Origin: Thiobacillus denitrificans
GTDB lineage: Bacteria > Pseudomonadota > Gammaproteobacteria > Burkholderiales > Thiobacillaceae
NCBI GenBank assembly: GCA_020723405.1
Contig: DYIY01000006.1
Coordinates: forward strand, 1 to 64,000
Direction: 5' to 3'
DNA: 64,000 bases
The position numbers and the translations under genes were made by a program. The notes beneath the pieces are model-generated. The model worked only from the letters and a program-made list of their open reading frames with translations, was not told the origin of the DNA and ran no database searches. Positions within the stretch are counted from its first letter, which is position 1; each line of letters begins with the position of its first letter. Shown here piece by piece: positions 27,161 through 37,259 of this stretch.

Positions 27161-28594
27161 ATGCGCAAGTCCCAACTCATCATCGCCCTTTCCACAATGG
27201 GTTTCACAGGCTCTGCCTTTGCTACGAACGGCATGAACCTGGAAGGTTATGGCCCGATTGCCGCTGCCATGGGCGGGGCATCCCTGGCGTATGACAATGG
27301 CAATGCCGCGGTGATGAACAACCCCGCCACTCTTGGGCTGTCGGCTCAGGGAAGCCGTCTTGATCTGGCTCTCGGCATGCTGGGACCCGATGTGGAATCC
27401 ACTGCTGGGCCCTTCGTTGCCAATTCGGGGGGCGACTCCTATTTCATGCCTGCTGTTGGTTGGAACAGGAAGAATGGTCCTCTGTCCTACGGTGTCGGCT
27501 TGTTCGCTCAGGGTGGCATGGGCACGGAATACGGTGGCGCAACCTTCATGTCTGCCGGTTCAGGCTTGCCTACCCGCTCAGAACTGGGTGTTGGGCGCTT
27601 GATTGCTCCTCTCTCCTACGAAGTCTCCCCGAATCTGGTCATCGGAGGTTCCTTGGATTTCGTTTGGGCCATGATGGACTTGCAGATGGCCATGACAGGG
27701 GCACAGTTCGGTGACATGGTTGCTGGTCTGGGCGGTACTGAAACTTACGGTTCTGCTTCTGGTGGCTTGGTGACCGGGCTTTCCGGTGCCCTGACGGGGG
27801 GTCTCCTTTCCGGCGTGGATTGGACCTATTTCGATTTTTCCGACAATAACGACTATACAGGCAAGACCAAGGCCACCGGTTGGGCTGGAAAGCTCGGTAT
27901 GGTCTACAAGGTCAACGACAGGCTGAACCTCGGCTTCACTTACCACTCCAAGACGAGTCTAGGGGATATGAAGGGTGATGCTACGCTCAGCATGCAGGTC
28001 GACGTGACCGCTTTGGGAGATGCCGCCTTGTTCGGTGGAGCGTTGGGAGGAGCAGGTGCCAACAATGTGACCATACCCCTCACGGGCACGATTCGGATCG
28101 TGGATTTCCAGTGGCCGGAAACCTATGGGGTCGGCATGTCCTACAAGGCGTCGGACAAGTTGATGATTGCTGCCGACTACAAGCGGATCAACTGGGCAGA
28201 CGTCATGCAGAATTTCCAGATGTCATTTACTGCTGATAATGTGGCTGCTAATGGTGCTTTTGCCGGCGCTTCCATGGATGCCACGTTATATCAGAACTGG
28301 GATGACCAGAACGTATTCATGATTGGTATGGCCTACAAGGCTACTGAGGCCCTGACCCTGCGGGCTGGTGCCAGTTTTGCCAGCAACCCCATTCCCGATC
28401 AGTTCATGAACCCTCTGTTCCCTGCAATTGAAGAGGATCACTATACGCTTGGCTTCGGCTATGCATTCAGCCCTGTCTCAGAGGTGAATTTCTCTCTTCA
28501 AGTTGCCCCCGAAGTCAGCCAGACCAATGGTCAGGGCGTTACCGTGGATCACAGCCAGACTAGTTGGCAGTTGATGTATACCCACCGCTTCTGA
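27161..28594 (+). CDS. FadL/OmpP1-type outer-membrane transporter
   Basis: This 477-residue protein has a Sec signal (MRKSQLIIALSTMGFTGSAFA). The mature N-terminus TNGMNLEGYGPIAAAMGGAS is the hatch start typical of FadL/TodX proteins; NNPATLG follows. Alternating beta-strands run to a C-terminal aromatic (YTHRF). FadL porins import hydrophobic compounds. Codon use is less G/C-biased than in the neighbours, judged by eye. The ATG at 27161 follows GAGGGGAAG. It has its own terminators on both sides. Confidence 0.88.
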   Translation: MRKSQLIIALSTMGFTGSAFATNGMNLEGYGPIAAAMGGASLAYDNGNAAVMNNPATLGLSAQGSRLDLALGMLGPDVESTAGPFVANSGGDSYFMPAVGWNRKNGPLSYGVGLFAQGGMGTEYGGATFMSAGSGLPTRSELGVGRLIAPLSYEVSPNLVIGGSLDFVWAMMDLQMAMTGAQFGDMVAGLGGTETYGSASGGLVTGLSGALTGGLLSGVDWTYFDFSDNNDYTGKTKATGWAGKLGMVYKVNDRLNLGFTYHSKTSLGDMKGDATLSMQVDVTALGDAALFGGALGGAGANNVTIPLTGTIRIVDFQWPETYGVGMSYKASDKLMIAADYKRINWADVMQNFQMSFTADNVAANGAFAGASMDATLYQNWDDQNVFMIGMAYKATEALTLRAGASFASNPIPDQFMNPLFPAIEEDHYTLGFGYAFSPVSEVNFSLQVAPEVSQTNGQGVTVDHSQTSWQLMYTHRF

Positions 28595-28613
28595 TTGGGC
28601 AAGGGTAGAATGT

Positions 28614-28645
28614 AAAGCCGACGGGCTGGTGCCCGTCGGCTTTTT
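28614..28645 (+). terminator. Intrinsic terminator after the FadL-like gene
   Basis: A perfect 13-bp stem AAAGCCGACGGGC / GCCCGTCGGCTTT has a 4-base loop and ends in a T-run. It lies 20 bp after the stop of the FadL-like gene. Confidence 0.93.
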
Positions 28646-28676
28646 CATTATGTGTCGTGCACTTTTGGAGTTTGCT

Positions 28677-29555
28677 ATGCGGAAGTTTCTGGTTTTTCTG
28701 CTTATGCTCGGTTTCTCAGGGTTCACCTGGGCGTTGTCTCCCTATTTTCAGGGTGACAAGCTCCCGGCTGGAGAGACTGCCACTGTCATGGCCCAGGCCG
28801 AGTCCAAGCTGGTGAAGGGGGGCTTTAACGTCATCGGGAAATATGCGCCTCAGGGCTTGGCGGGTTACGGCGTGATTGTGGTGACCGACAACAACCTGCT
28901 GGCGGCAATCCGCAACCTGGGCGGGGCGTCCATCGTCGGCGCGCCCATTCGCGTCGGAGTCAAGGCGGACGGCACAGTTTCCTACGAGAACCTGGAATAC
29001 TGGCTGCGGGCCTACCTGCGCAAACAGTATCCCCTGGCGGAAAAATCGATCAAGTCAGCCCATGCCAAGCTCAGCCGGGCGCTGGGTGCCGGCAAGCCAT
29101 TCGGTGGTGACGTGGACCGCAAGGATTTGGCCGACTACCAGTACATGTTCGGCATGGAAGGCTTTGAGTCCGACAAGAACCTGCTGCTTGAGCATCTGGC
29201 CTTTGAGGATGCTGTCAAGACCATCCAGGACAATCTGGCCCGTGGGGTGGGGAAGACCGCCAAGGTCTATGAGATTGTCGATGCGGAACGCAAGGTGGCC
29301 GTGTTCGGCGTGGCGTTGAACGATGCCAAGGAAGGGGAAGGCTGGTGGGTGAAGACCATCGGCACCGACAACATCGCCGCCCTGCCTTATGAAATCTACG
29401 TGGTGAACAACAAGGCCAGCCATCTGTTCGCCCGCTTCCGCATTGCATTGGGTTGGCCGGAAGTGGGCATGGGTTCCTTCATGCGCATCGTGGAAGCCCC
29501 TGGGATCATCCGCGATACCCTGACCATGGTGGCGGGCGGCGCTCCAGACCGCTGA
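28677..29555 (+). CDS. Secreted protein of unknown function
   Basis: This 292-residue protein has a clear Sec signal (MRKFLVFLLMLGFSGFTWA) before LSPYFQGDK. The part around residues 40-90 (SKLVKGGFNVIGKYAP, YGVIVVTDNNLLAAIRNLGG) loosely resembles DUF302, but I would not assign it. There are no Cys pairs or metal motifs. The ATG at 28677 follows TTGGAG; a longer frame from 28629 overlaps the upstream terminator. The stop overlaps the next start (TGATG). Confidence 0.75.
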   Translation: MRKFLVFLLMLGFSGFTWALSPYFQGDKLPAGETATVMAQAESKLVKGGFNVIGKYAPQGLAGYGVIVVTDNNLLAAIRNLGGASIVGAPIRVGVKADGTVSYENLEYWLRAYLRKQYPLAEKSIKSAHAKLSRALGAGKPFGGDVDRKDLADYQYMFGMEGFESDKNLLLEHLAFEDAVKTIQDNLARGVGKTAKVYEIVDAERKVAVFGVALNDAKEGEGWWVKTIGTDNIAALPYEIYVVNNKASHLFARFRIALGWPEVGMGSFMRIVEAPGIIRDTLTMVAGGAPDR

Positions 29556-30370
29556 TGTCGCAGCCAGGCAAACACCGGGCCCCTTTGCCAGGGGCCCTTT
29601 TTTTATTTGTCCTGGGGATCATCTCGGCTATGACGGCCCAGGCCGCGCAATACCCGATGACCATGACCGAAATCCGTTACGAGGATCGGGAGGAGGGGCA
29701 GGCCGCTTATCCGAGCAGGGTGTTGATCCTGGCGGACCGTCTGCGCCTGGATTTTGGCGATGACGGAGAGGACTTCATTCTTTTTGACCAGCGCGCAGGG
29801 AAGGTCTGGCACGTGGGCCGGGAGGCCCGGCGCATCCTGGTCATCGTCGCAGAAACCCCGCGCTTTACTTGGCCCAGCGATTGGAGTCTGAAGCTGGACA
29901 GCATGCCCAGTGCCGACAACCTGATCAGCCGTCTGTGGGTCAACGGCCAATTATGCCTGGAGTACAAGAATGATCCCGGGCTTCGGGAGGATGCAGGAAT
30001 CATGGCTGAATTCCGTCGTGCCCTGGCCGGCAACCATGCCCGCACCTGGGAGGCGACGCCGGAAGACCTGCGTGATCCCTGCACGCTTGCCACGGAAGTG
30101 CGGGAAGCCGGTGTGGAGTATCGAGATGGGTTATTGTTGGCGGCGCGGTTCTGGGATGGCCGGGTCCGGGTTTTTCAGAACCGGCAATCCCTGCCTGCTC
30201 GGCCTGACTTGTTCCAGTTGCCCGCTGGTTTTGTCACTCTCCAGATCGGCGCTGCCAGGACGACCGATGAAACGCAGGGTCGAACCGGTAATCAGCCCGC
30301 TGTGAACAAAGGAAAGGGCGCGGGAGGAAAGGGCAAGGCCCGGCAACCGGCGTCATCGCAGCGCAAGTAG
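29555..30370 (+). CDS. Secreted protein of unknown function with basic tail
   Basis: This ~271-residue protein has an N-terminal hydrophobic stretch GALFLFVLGIISAMTAQAA, probably a signal peptide, and a Lys/Gly/Ala-rich C-terminus. The middle is a beta-rich domain (MTEIRYEDRE, RLRLDFGDDGEDFILFDQRAGKVWHV) similar to small periplasmic or outer-membrane stress proteins, but no family is clear. A start at 29555 overlaps the previous stop. However, the signal region is encoded by a terminator-like hairpin, so a start at 29630 cannot be excluded. Its last 79 bp overlap the convergent lpxH. Confidence 0.65.
   Translation: MSQPGKHRAPLPGALFLFVLGIISAMTAQAAQYPMTMTEIRYEDREEGQAAYPSRVLILADRLRLDFGDDGEDFILFDQRAGKVWHVGREARRILVIVAETPRFTWPSDWSLKLDSMPSADNLISRLWVNGQLCLEYKNDPGLREDAGIMAEFRRALAGNHARTWEATPEDLRDPCTLATEVREAGVEYRDGLLLAARFWDGRVRVFQNRQSLPARPDLFQLPAGFVTLQIGAARTTDETQGRTGNQPAVNKGKGAGGKGKARQPASSQRK
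29577..29609 (+). terminator. Terminator-like hairpin inside a coding region
   Basis: GGGCCCCT / AGGGGCCC arms around TTGCC are followed directly by seven T residues. This is a textbook intrinsic terminator, 22 bp past the stop of the upstream gene. It lies inside the predicted signal-peptide codons of the 29555 gene, so both readings cannot be fully independent. Confidence 0.75.
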
Positions 30371-31083
30371 CCGCCGCTCTCATACCAGTCCGGCAGTACC
30401 CAGCGTTCCACCGTGCCCCCTGCGACAGTGTGGGTGTGTCTGGCGGGGCGGTGGGTGTGTCCGTGGATGACGCGGCCTGCTCCGCTGGCTTCCAGGTAGC
30501 CCCGCAGTGTTTCAGGGTTGACGTCCATGATGTCCTGGCCCTTGACCGCCTTGGCGGTTTCACTGTGTTCCCGCATCTCCCTGGCCAGGCGTTGGCGTTC
30601 TGCCAGGGGGCGGGACAGGAAAGCCGTCTGCCAGTCCGGGTCCCGCACCTGGGTGCGGAAAGCCTGGTAGGCGATGTCGTCGCTACAAAAGAGATCGCCA
30701 TGGCTGAGCAGGGTGGGGGTGCCGAACAGATTCAGCATGGCGGGATCCGGAATCAGGGTCAGGCCGGCGGCTTTGGCAAATACTTGGCCCACTAGAAAGT
30801 CCCGGTTGCCGGGCAGGAAGTGGAGGCCACATCCCCGGCCGGCCAATTGGTGGAGTTCCGCCACCAATGCCTGGTTGAAAGGGGAACCCAGATCGTCGTC
30901 CCCGACCCAGGTTTCTACGAAATCCCCCAGAATGTACAAGTCTCGCGCCTGGGGGGCGACTTCCCGAAGAAACCGCTGGAACAGGGCAACGCCCCCAGGT
31001 CGTTCCGGAGACAGGTGCAGGTCGGAAATGAACAGGACGGGCCGGCTCTCCCCTTTTTCGCTATCCGTCGCCGGCGCGGTCAT
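30292..31083 (-). CDS. lpxH: UDP-2,3-diacylglucosamine diphosphatase
   Basis: This 263-residue metallophosphoesterase cleaves UDP-2,3-diacylglucosamine to lipid X in lipid A synthesis. Motifs are FISDLHLSPE (residues ~18-27), ILGDFVETWVGDDD, LPGNRDFLVG, LLSHGDLFCSDD and VIHGHTHRPARHT. The ATG at 31083 gives the usual short N-terminus. It lies 4 bp after the cyclophilin gene, matching the common ppi-lpxH linkage. It is longer at the C-terminus than usual and overlaps the convergent secreted-protein gene. Confidence 0.95.
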   Translation of the reverse strand: MTAPATDSEKGESRPVLFISDLHLSPERPGGVALFQRFLREVAPQARDLYILGDFVETWVGDDDLGSPFNQALVAELHQLAGRGCGLHFLPGNRDFLVGQVFAKAAGLTLIPDPAMLNLFGTPTLLSHGDLFCSDDIAYQAFRTQVRDPDWQTAFLSRPLAERQRLAREMREHSETAKAVKGQDIMDVNPETLRGYLEASGAGRVIHGHTHRPARHTHTVAGGTVERWVLPDWYESGGYLRCDDAGCRALPFPPAPFPLFTAG

Positions 31084-31087
31084 GGAC

Positions 31088-31681
31088 TTATTGGCTGAGG
31101 ATTTCCGCCCGCTCGATGACCACGGCTTCGCTGGGTACGTCCTGGTGGCCACCCTTCATGCCGGTGCGCACCTTGCGGATACGGTCCACCACGTCCTTGC
31201 CTTCGGTGACCCTGCCGAATACGCAGTAGCCATACCCGGAGGCGGAGGGTTCCCGGTAGTTGAGGAAGTCGTTGTCAGCCACGTTGATGAAGAACTGGCT
31301 GGTGGCGGAATGGGGATTCGGCGTGCGTGCCATGGCGACGGTGTAGGCAGCGTTTTTCAGTCCGTTGCCGGCTTCATTCTGGATGGGGTCCCGGGTGGCC
31401 TTTTGCTGCATGTCGGCAGTAAAGCCACCGCCCTGGATCATGAAACCATCGATGACCCGGTGGAAGATGGTGCCGTCGTAATGGCCGTCCTTGGCATATT
31501 GCAGGAAGTTGGCCACGGTGTCGGGGGCCGCTTCGGCATTGAGTTCCAGGGTGATGGGACCGAAGTTGGTGTGCAGTTTGACCATTTTGACCTTTCGTTT
31601 GGCGGGGGCGGAGAGGGCGCTGCCGGACAGGGGCAACGCCAGGGCGAAGAGCAGGAAGGTGCGGCGGGAGTGAGGGGGCAT
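31088..31681 (-). CDS. ppiA: Periplasmic cyclophilin-type peptidyl-prolyl isomerase
   Basis: This ~197-residue protein has a signal peptide ([24 protein letters not shown]) and a full cyclophilin domain: [52 protein letters not shown] and [17 protein letters not shown]. It catalyses proline isomerisation in the periplasm. The start at 31681 is chosen for the signal peptide, 2 bp after the L,D-transpeptidase stop. The symbol reflects the periplasmic form; the sequence is also PpiB-like. Confidence 0.93.
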   Translation of the reverse strand: MPPHSRRTFLLFALALPLSGSALSAPAKRKVKMVKLHTNFGPITLELNAEAAPDTVANFLQYAKDGHYDGTIFHRVIDGFMIQGGGFTADMQQKATRDPIQNEAGNGLKNAAYTVAMARTPNPHSATSQFFINVADNDFLNYREPSASGYGYCVFGRVTEGKDVVDRIRKVRTGMKGGHQDVPSEAVVIERAEILSQ

Positions 31682-31683
31682 GG

Positions 31684-32937
31684 TCAGCGTTTGGCCAGTT
31701 TGGTGGTGTTGTCGGGGAGATCCAGGGCTTTTTCGAGCACGATGCGCCATTTTCCGCCTTCCCGATGCCAGTAGACGCGCTTGCGGGACAGGTTGCTGAG
31801 CTTGTCGCTTTCGTAGCCCTGGGTGAATTCGCTGTAGGCCATTTCACCGCCCGGGTAGAGGAACAGGCTCACGTCGCGCAGATTCACTCGGATCCAGTCC
31901 TTGTCCAGAACATTCCGCCGCTTATTGCGTTGCCATTCCTGGAATTCACCCACACCGGCCAGATTGCTGGAGTAATGGGCAAGCAACCGGTCTGTATCCC
32001 GGGCTTCCCAATCGGCTTTCCAGTCCTCCAGGGTGGCCATCAGGCCTTCCCGGCTCTTCTCCCATTCCCGGCGCTCCACCCAGTCGGCCCGGTCGGCGAT
32101 GACCACGGGGGTCAGTCCGACTTGGACCCAGCGGCTCAGTTCCTTGAGGTCCGGGTTGGTGACCACCACGCAGCCGTCGCTGGAACGGGGTGGACGGCTG
32201 TAGGTGTCGGAGGGAACGCCGTGCAGCCAGATGCCGTGTCCGCTCCGGTCCTGGGCCTGGTCCCAGTCATTGGGATAGTTGAGGGGGAATGCGCCGGCCC
32301 CGTAGAAGTCCGACAGCTTGCGTTTCGAGAGTCTTTCAGATACCAGGTACACGCCCACCGGGGTTTTCTTGTCCCCCTCGGCCCGCTTGTCGGTGCCGTT
32401 GCGGCCGATGGTCATGTAGTAGTCGCGCAGGAGGCGGGGTTCGCCGTTGACGTTTTCGAAAAGATAAAGCCGGGCTCGGCCTGCATCGGCCAGCAGGGCA
32501 TACTTCTGCTCGGGGGCCAGTTGCAGGATTTGCCGGGGCAGATGGCTGGGGTCCGGCTGGTCGATATAGCGCAGCAGGCGCACCCGGGCTTCGTCACGCA
32601 GGTCGGTGAGGGATTGGCTTTGTTCGCCGGCTGGCACGGGGCCCAGACCGGAGAGGGGTTTGGCCCTTGCCATCAGGAGATCGCCACGGATGAGGTGGGC
32701 GAGCTTGAAGTCGGGGCGGATGGAAATGACCTTCTCCACTTCCTTGAGGGCGTCGTCCAGACGGCTGGCCCGGATGTCCTGCAAGGTCTTGCCGATAAGT
32801 GCGTCGGGGGAGGGGAGGTAGCGAGACGAATCGGCCGAGGCGAGCACGATGGGCTGTTCCGCGCCCCAGGCTCGGGCGCCCACCAGGGCCAGCAGGCCCA
32901 GGACGGCCAGGAAAAGCAGTCGGTGCATGGCGCTCAT
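31684..32937 (-). CDS. L,D-transpeptidase with C-terminal Cds6-like domain
   Basis: This 417-residue protein has a signal peptide, a helical N-terminal region, and an L,D-transpeptidase domain (YkuD) around residues 150-300. The catalytic block is [21 protein letters not shown], with the nucleophile Cys in SDGC. The C-terminal ~110 residues ([20 protein letters not shown] onward) form an NTF2-like domain also present in the upstream gene product. It probably crosslinks peptidoglycan or anchors proteins to it. It overlaps the upstream gene by four bases. Confidence 0.92.
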   Translation of the reverse strand: MSAMHRLLFLAVLGLLALVGARAWGAEQPIVLASADSSRYLPSPDALIGKTLQDIRASRLDDALKEVEKVISIRPDFKLAHLIRGDLLMARAKPLSGLGPVPAGEQSQSLTDLRDEARVRLLRYIDQPDPSHLPRQILQLAPEQKYALLADAGRARLYLFENVNGEPRLLRDYYMTIGRNGTDKRAEGDKKTPVGVYLVSERLSKRKLSDFYGAGAFPLNYPNDWDQAQDRSGHGIWLHGVPSDTYSRPPRSSDGCVVVTNPDLKELSRWVQVGLTPVVIADRADWVERREWEKSREGLMATLEDWKADWEARDTDRLLAHYSSNLAGVGEFQEWQRNKRRNVLDKDWIRVNLRDVSLFLYPGGEMAYSEFTQGYESDKLSNLSRKRVYWHREGGKWRIVLEKALDLPDNTTKLAKR

Positions 32938-33995
32938 CGTTCCTCGATGATCTTCCAGGCCTGGTCCTCACGGGCCATGACCAGGGTTTTCTTACTCACG
33001 TCTTTCAGGATATTGGACTCGTAGGTCTGTTTGAAACGGATTTTTGCGCTGTCGCGATGGATATCGATGCGTGGCTTGTCGATTTCCACCTTGATGTATT
33101 CCGGCTTCGCCAGGCGTTCCCGGCGTTCAGCGGTCCAATCATCCCGTGTCCGGCCTTCGGGCACCTTGAAGCCGCTACCGTAGAAGGCCAGGTAGGCATC
33201 GGCGTCCTTGGAGGCCCAGGCGGCCAGCCAGGCTTTCAGGGCTTGCTCCACTTCCTCACGGGGGTTCACTTTTGCCTTGGGGGCAGGCTTGGCCGGTTTG
33301 GAAGGGGGGGCGGGCTTGGTTTCCTCCATGGGGGCGGGCTTGCTGTCCGGCACCGGGTCTTCGACCCGGGGTGGCCATACGGGGTCCACCGGCGCGCTGG
33401 TCTCCTGGCTCAATTGGGGCGGTTTGACCGGGGTTTTAGCCTTGGCCTTGCCGGCATCGGCGGTTTTTACGGGTTCGGCGGCTCGGGGGGCGGGGCTGAA
33501 CAGATCCTTGATGAGGGACAGCTTGGTCAAGGCGGAGGTGTTGGATTTATCCAGTTGCAAGGCCTTGTCGTAGGCTTGGGAGGCCAGTTTGGCGTAGATG
33601 TCACCCAGGTTCTCGTGGGCGGTCGCGTAGCTGGGATGGGTGCGGATGGCCATCTCCAGACTGTTCTTGGCCCGTTCGTAATCCGCCTGGGCGGCGTAGA
33701 GCACGGCCAGATTGTTGTAGGGCTCGGGCAATTCGGGATAGTCGTCGGTCAGATCGGAGAAGACCTTGATGGCATCCGGATAACGGTTGAGTTCGGTCAG
33801 GATGAGGCCCTTCAGGAAGCGGCCCTGGGCATCCTTGGGATTGGCCGAGAGGTAGCCGTTCACCTTGTCCAGGGCGGCGGCATTGCTGCCCTGGCGGAAG
33901 GCCTGATTGATTTCCTGGAGAGTCGGCGTGGCGGCCAGGGCCAGGGCCGGCAGAAAGGCCGTCAGGAAGGCAAGGGAAAAACGGGAATGCGGCAT
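32934..33995 (-). CDS. Periplasmic TPR protein with C-terminal Cds6-like domain
   Basis: This 353-residue protein has a signal peptide ([21 protein letters not shown]). Three to four TPR units follow at residues ~25-155 (for example [26 protein letters not shown]). A Pro/Lys/Ala-rich linker leads to an NTF2-like C-terminal domain homologous to that of the L,D-transpeptidase. It heads a four-gene operon (TPR, transpeptidase, cyclophilin, lpxH), so an envelope role is likely. Confidence 0.88.
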   Translation of the reverse strand: MPHSRFSLAFLTAFLPALALAATPTLQEINQAFRQGSNAAALDKVNGYLSANPKDAQGRFLKGLILTELNRYPDAIKVFSDLTDDYPELPEPYNNLAVLYAAQADYERAKNSLEMAIRTHPSYATAHENLGDIYAKLASQAYDKALQLDKSNTSALTKLSLIKDLFSPAPRAAEPVKTADAGKAKAKTPVKPPQLSQETSAPVDPVWPPRVEDPVPDSKPAPMEETKPAPPSKPAKPAPKAKVNPREEVEQALKAWLAAWASKDADAYLAFYGSGFKVPEGRTRDDWTAERRERLAKPEYIKVEIDKPRIDIHRDSAKIRFKQTYESNILKDVSKKTLVMAREDQAWKIIEER

Positions 33996-34112
33996 GTGTG
34001 CTATTCTTTTCGAAGTTTTTTGCGGTTAAGCGGTAACAACCCAAAGCACGCGAATTCTAGCCTTCGCGGGGCACAATTCAAAACGTTCCCCCATCCCTCC
34101 CCCCGCCCGTCC

Positions 34113-35798
34113 ATGATCGAGAAGAACCCCTCTCCCGCCGCACCCGTTCAGCATTTCATCCGTTCCATCGTCGAGGCCGACCTGGCCAGCGGCAAGCATC
34201 AGGGCATCGCCACCCGCTTTCCGCCGGAGCCCAATGGCTACCTGCACGTGGGCCATGCCAAGTCGATCTGCTTGAACTTTGGCCTGGCCCAGGATTACCA
34301 GGGCACCTGCAACCTGCGTTTCGACGATACCAACCCGGAAAAGGAGAGCGAGGAGTACGCCAACGCCATCCAGGAGGACGTGCGCTGGCTGGGCTTCGAG
34401 TGGAACGGCCCGGTGCGTTGGGCATCCGACTACTTCCAGGCTTTGTACGACTACGCCGAAAATCTGATCCTCCAGGGCAAGGCCTACGTCTGCGACTTGA
34501 CTCCGGAAGAGATGCGCGAGTTCCGCGGCACCCTGACCGAACCGGGGCGGCCCAGCCCCTACCGGGAGCGGAGCCCCGACGAGAACCTGGACCTGTTCCG
34601 GCGCATGAAGGCAGGTGAATTCCCCGATGGTTCCCGCACCCTGCGGGTCAGGATCGACATGGCCAGCCCCAACATCAACATGCGTGATCCGGTGATCTAC
34701 CGCATCAAGCGGGCCCACCACATCCGCACTGGGGACCAGTGGTGCATCTACCCCATGTACGACTATACCCATTGCATCTCGGACGCTCTGGAGTGCATCA
34801 CCCATTCCCTGTGCACCCTGGAGTTCGAGGACCACCGCCCCTTGTACGACTGGGTGCTGGACCAGTTGCCGGTACCTTCCCATCCCCGGCAGATCGAGTT
34901 CTCCCGGTTGGAACTGCACTACACCATCACCAGCAAGCGCAAGCTCCTGCAACTGGTGACCCAGGGGGTCGTCAGCGGCTGGGACGACCCGCGCATGCCC
35001 ACCATCCACGGCATGCGCCGTCGTGGCTATACACCGGCGGGTATCCGCGAGTTCGCCCGGCGCATCGGCATCTCCAAGAGTGAGAACGTCGTGGACATGG
35101 CCGTTCTCGAAGGCGCCGTCCGGGAAGACCTGGAAGCCCGGGCCCCCCGGGTCATGGCAGTGGTCAATCCCGTGAAGGTGGTGCTGAGCAACTATCAAGA
35201 GGGATTGACCACGTCCCGCAGCGCGGGTTTCCATCCCAACCATCCGGAATTCGGTGAGCGGGAAGTGCCCATCGCGCAGGAAATCTGGATCGAGCAGGAT
35301 GATTTCGCCGAAACCCCACCCCCCGGATGGCAACGCCTGACCCCCGGAGGTGAAGTGCGCCTGCGCTATTCCTATGTGATCAAGTGCGAGGAAGTGGTAA
35401 AGGGCGCAGACGGCCGCATTCTGGAGCTACGCTGCACCATCGACCATGACACCCTGGGCAAGAACCCGGTGGGGCGCAAGGTCAAAGGCGTGATCCACTG
35501 GGTCTCCGCAGCCCATGCCCTGGCCATCGAGGTGCGCCTCTATGACCGGTTGTTCCTGGACCCGGAGCCGGACGGTCACAAGGACCGGGATTTTCTGGAA
35601 TTCCTCAACCCGGACTCCCTGCGCCAGGTGGCGGGCTGGGCGGAGACCTGCGTGGGCCAGGCCGAGCCCGAGACCCGTTACCAATTCGAGCGGTTGGGCT
35701 ATTTCTGTGCCGACCGGTTCGAGCACCAGCCTGGCCGTCGACCGGTGTTCAACCGCACCGTCACACTCAAGGATTCCTGGGCCCGGGAGCAGGCCTGA
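34113..35798 (+). CDS. glnS: Glutaminyl-tRNA synthetase
   Basis: This 561-residue class I enzyme charges tRNA-Gln. The HIGH-type motif is [16 protein letters not shown] and the KMSKS-type motif is [11 protein letters not shown]. The C-terminal beta-barrel anticodon-binding domains follow. The ATG at 34113 ([21 protein letters not shown]) is the natural start; a much longer in-frame opening runs back through the antisense of other genes and is rejected. The stop overlaps the cysS start (TGATG). Confidence 0.97.
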   Translation: MIEKNPSPAAPVQHFIRSIVEADLASGKHQGIATRFPPEPNGYLHVGHAKSICLNFGLAQDYQGTCNLRFDDTNPEKESEEYANAIQEDVRWLGFEWNGPVRWASDYFQALYDYAENLILQGKAYVCDLTPEEMREFRGTLTEPGRPSPYRERSPDENLDLFRRMKAGEFPDGSRTLRVRIDMASPNINMRDPVIYRIKRAHHIRTGDQWCIYPMYDYTHCISDALECITHSLCTLEFEDHRPLYDWVLDQLPVPSHPRQIEFSRLELHYTITSKRKLLQLVTQGVVSGWDDPRMPTIHGMRRRGYTPAGIREFARRIGISKSENVVDMAVLEGAVREDLEARAPRVMAVVNPVKVVLSNYQEGLTTSRSAGFHPNHPEFGEREVPIAQEIWIEQDDFAETPPPGWQRLTPGGEVRLRYSYVIKCEEVVKGADGRILELRCTIDHDTLGKNPVGRKVKGVIHWVSAAHALAIEVRLYDRLFLDPEPDGHKDRDFLEFLNPDSLRQVAGWAETCVGQAEPETRYQFERLGYFCADRFEHQPGRRPVFNRTVTLKDSWAREQA

Positions 35799-37177
35799 TG
35801 CTGGCTCTGTACAACACCCTCACCCGGAGCAAGGAAGCCTTCGTCCCCCTGGTGCCCGGTCAGGCCCGCATGTATGTCTGCGGCATGACGGTGTACGACT
35901 TTTGCCATCTGGGCCACGCCCGGGTGCTGGTGGTTTTCGACATGATCAGCCGCTGGTTGCGGGCCTCGGGTTACCAGGTGACCTACGTGCGCAACGTCAC
36001 CGACATCGACGACAAGATCATCAAGCGGGCCAACGAGAACGGTGAGCCCTTCTCGACCCTGACCCAGCGCTTCATCGATGCCATGCACGAGGATCAGGCC
36101 CGCCTGGGCGTGCTTCCGCCGGATCACGAGCCCCGGGCCACGCAATACGTGGATCGGATGCTGGCCATGATCCAGACTCTCATCGACCGGGGCCACGCCT
36201 ATCCGGCCCGCAACGGCGACGTGTATTACGCCGTGCAGAGCTTCCCGAACTACGGTCGCCTGTCCGGCAAGTCCCTGGATGATCTTCGTGCCGGAGAACG
36301 GGTGGAGGTGGATCCCCACAAGCGGGATCCCATGGATTTCGTGCTCTGGAAAGCCGCCAAACCTGGTGAGCCGGCCTGGCCTTCCCCCTGGGGGGCGGGG
36401 CGCCCCGGCTGGCACATCGAGTGCTCGGCCATGGGCTCGGACCTGCTGGGCCGTCACTTCGACATACACGGGGGGGGGCAGGACCTGCAATTTCCCCATC
36501 ACGAAAACGAGATCGCCCAGTCCGAGGGGGCCCACGGTTGCAGATTCGTCAACTACTGGCTGCACAACGGCTTCGTCCGGGTGGATGACGAAAAGATGTC
36601 CAAGAGCCTGGGCAACTTCTTCACCATTCGGGAGATTCTCGACAAGTTCGACCCGGAGGTGGTCCGGTTCTTCATCCTGCGTGCCCACTACCGCAGCCCC
36701 CTCAACTACTCGGACCAGCATCTGGAAGATGCCCGGGGTGCCCTGACCCGCCTTTACACGGCCCTGCGCGGCATGGAGACCCTGCCGGCGGACATCGACT
36801 GGACCCATCCGGTGGCGGCCCGCTTCCAGTCCGCCATGAATGACGACTTCAACACGTCTGAAGCCCTGGCCGTGCTGTTCGAGTTGGCAGGGGACGTGAA
36901 CCGGGGGCGTGATGTGCAGGCCGCGACGCTACTCAGAAGTCTGGCAGGTATCCTGGGCCTGCTCACGCGTCCGGCAGATGATTTCCTGAAGGGGGGGGAG
37001 GGGGGCTTCGCTGGAGAGGGCTATACCCCGGAGCGGATCGAATCCTTGATCCAGGCTCGGCTTGATGCCCGAAAGGCCAGGGATTTCAAGGGAGCCGACG
37101 CCATACGTGACGAATTGAAGGCTGCCGGCATCGCCCTGGAGGACACGCCCCAGGGTACCTTATGGCGCCGGGCTTGA
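35798..37177 (+). CDS. cysS: Cysteinyl-tRNA synthetase
   Basis: This 459-residue class I enzyme charges tRNA-Cys. The signature [18 protein letters not shown] contains the first Zn ligand Cys and the HIGH motif. WHIECSAMG and [12 protein letters not shown] contribute Zn and active-site residues. KMSKSLGN is the KMSKS loop. Overlap with glnS points to a two-gene synthetase operon. Confidence 0.97.
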   Translation: MLALYNTLTRSKEAFVPLVPGQARMYVCGMTVYDFCHLGHARVLVVFDMISRWLRASGYQVTYVRNVTDIDDKIIKRANENGEPFSTLTQRFIDAMHEDQARLGVLPPDHEPRATQYVDRMLAMIQTLIDRGHAYPARNGDVYYAVQSFPNYGRLSGKSLDDLRAGERVEVDPHKRDPMDFVLWKAAKPGEPAWPSPWGAGRPGWHIECSAMGSDLLGRHFDIHGGGQDLQFPHHENEIAQSEGAHGCRFVNYWLHNGFVRVDDEKMSKSLGNFFTIREILDKFDPEVVRFFILRAHYRSPLNYSDQHLEDARGALTRLYTALRGMETLPADIDWTHPVAARFQSAMNDDFNTSEALAVLFELAGDVNRGRDVQAATLLRSLAGILGLLTRPADDFLKGGEGGFAGEGYTPERIESLIQARLDARKARDFKGADAIRDELKAAGIALEDTPQGTLWRRA

Positions 37178-37210
37178 GACAACCAGCCGCCAGCGCTGCG
37201 CGCCCCAAAT

Positions 37211-37240
37211 AAAAAAAACGGCTGCCCGAAGGCAGCCGTT
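37211..37240 (-). terminator. Intrinsic terminator of the Met-rich repeat gene
   Basis: A 10-bp perfect stem (AACGGCTGCC / GGCAGCCGTT) with a 4-base loop is followed on the minus strand by eight T residues. It lies 20 bp past the stop of the minus-strand secreted repeat protein. It may also stop cysS transcription. Confidence 0.88.
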
Positions 37241-37259
37241 GTCATTTCCCAGTCGCCGA

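Noticed and set aside
32799-34112. N-terminal extension of glnS by over 400 codons
   Set aside because: It runs antisense through the TPR-protein gene; glnS begins normally at 34113.
37211-37240. Hairpin read as the cysS terminator only
   Set aside because: The T-run is on the minus strand, so its main role is to end the repeat-protein transcript.
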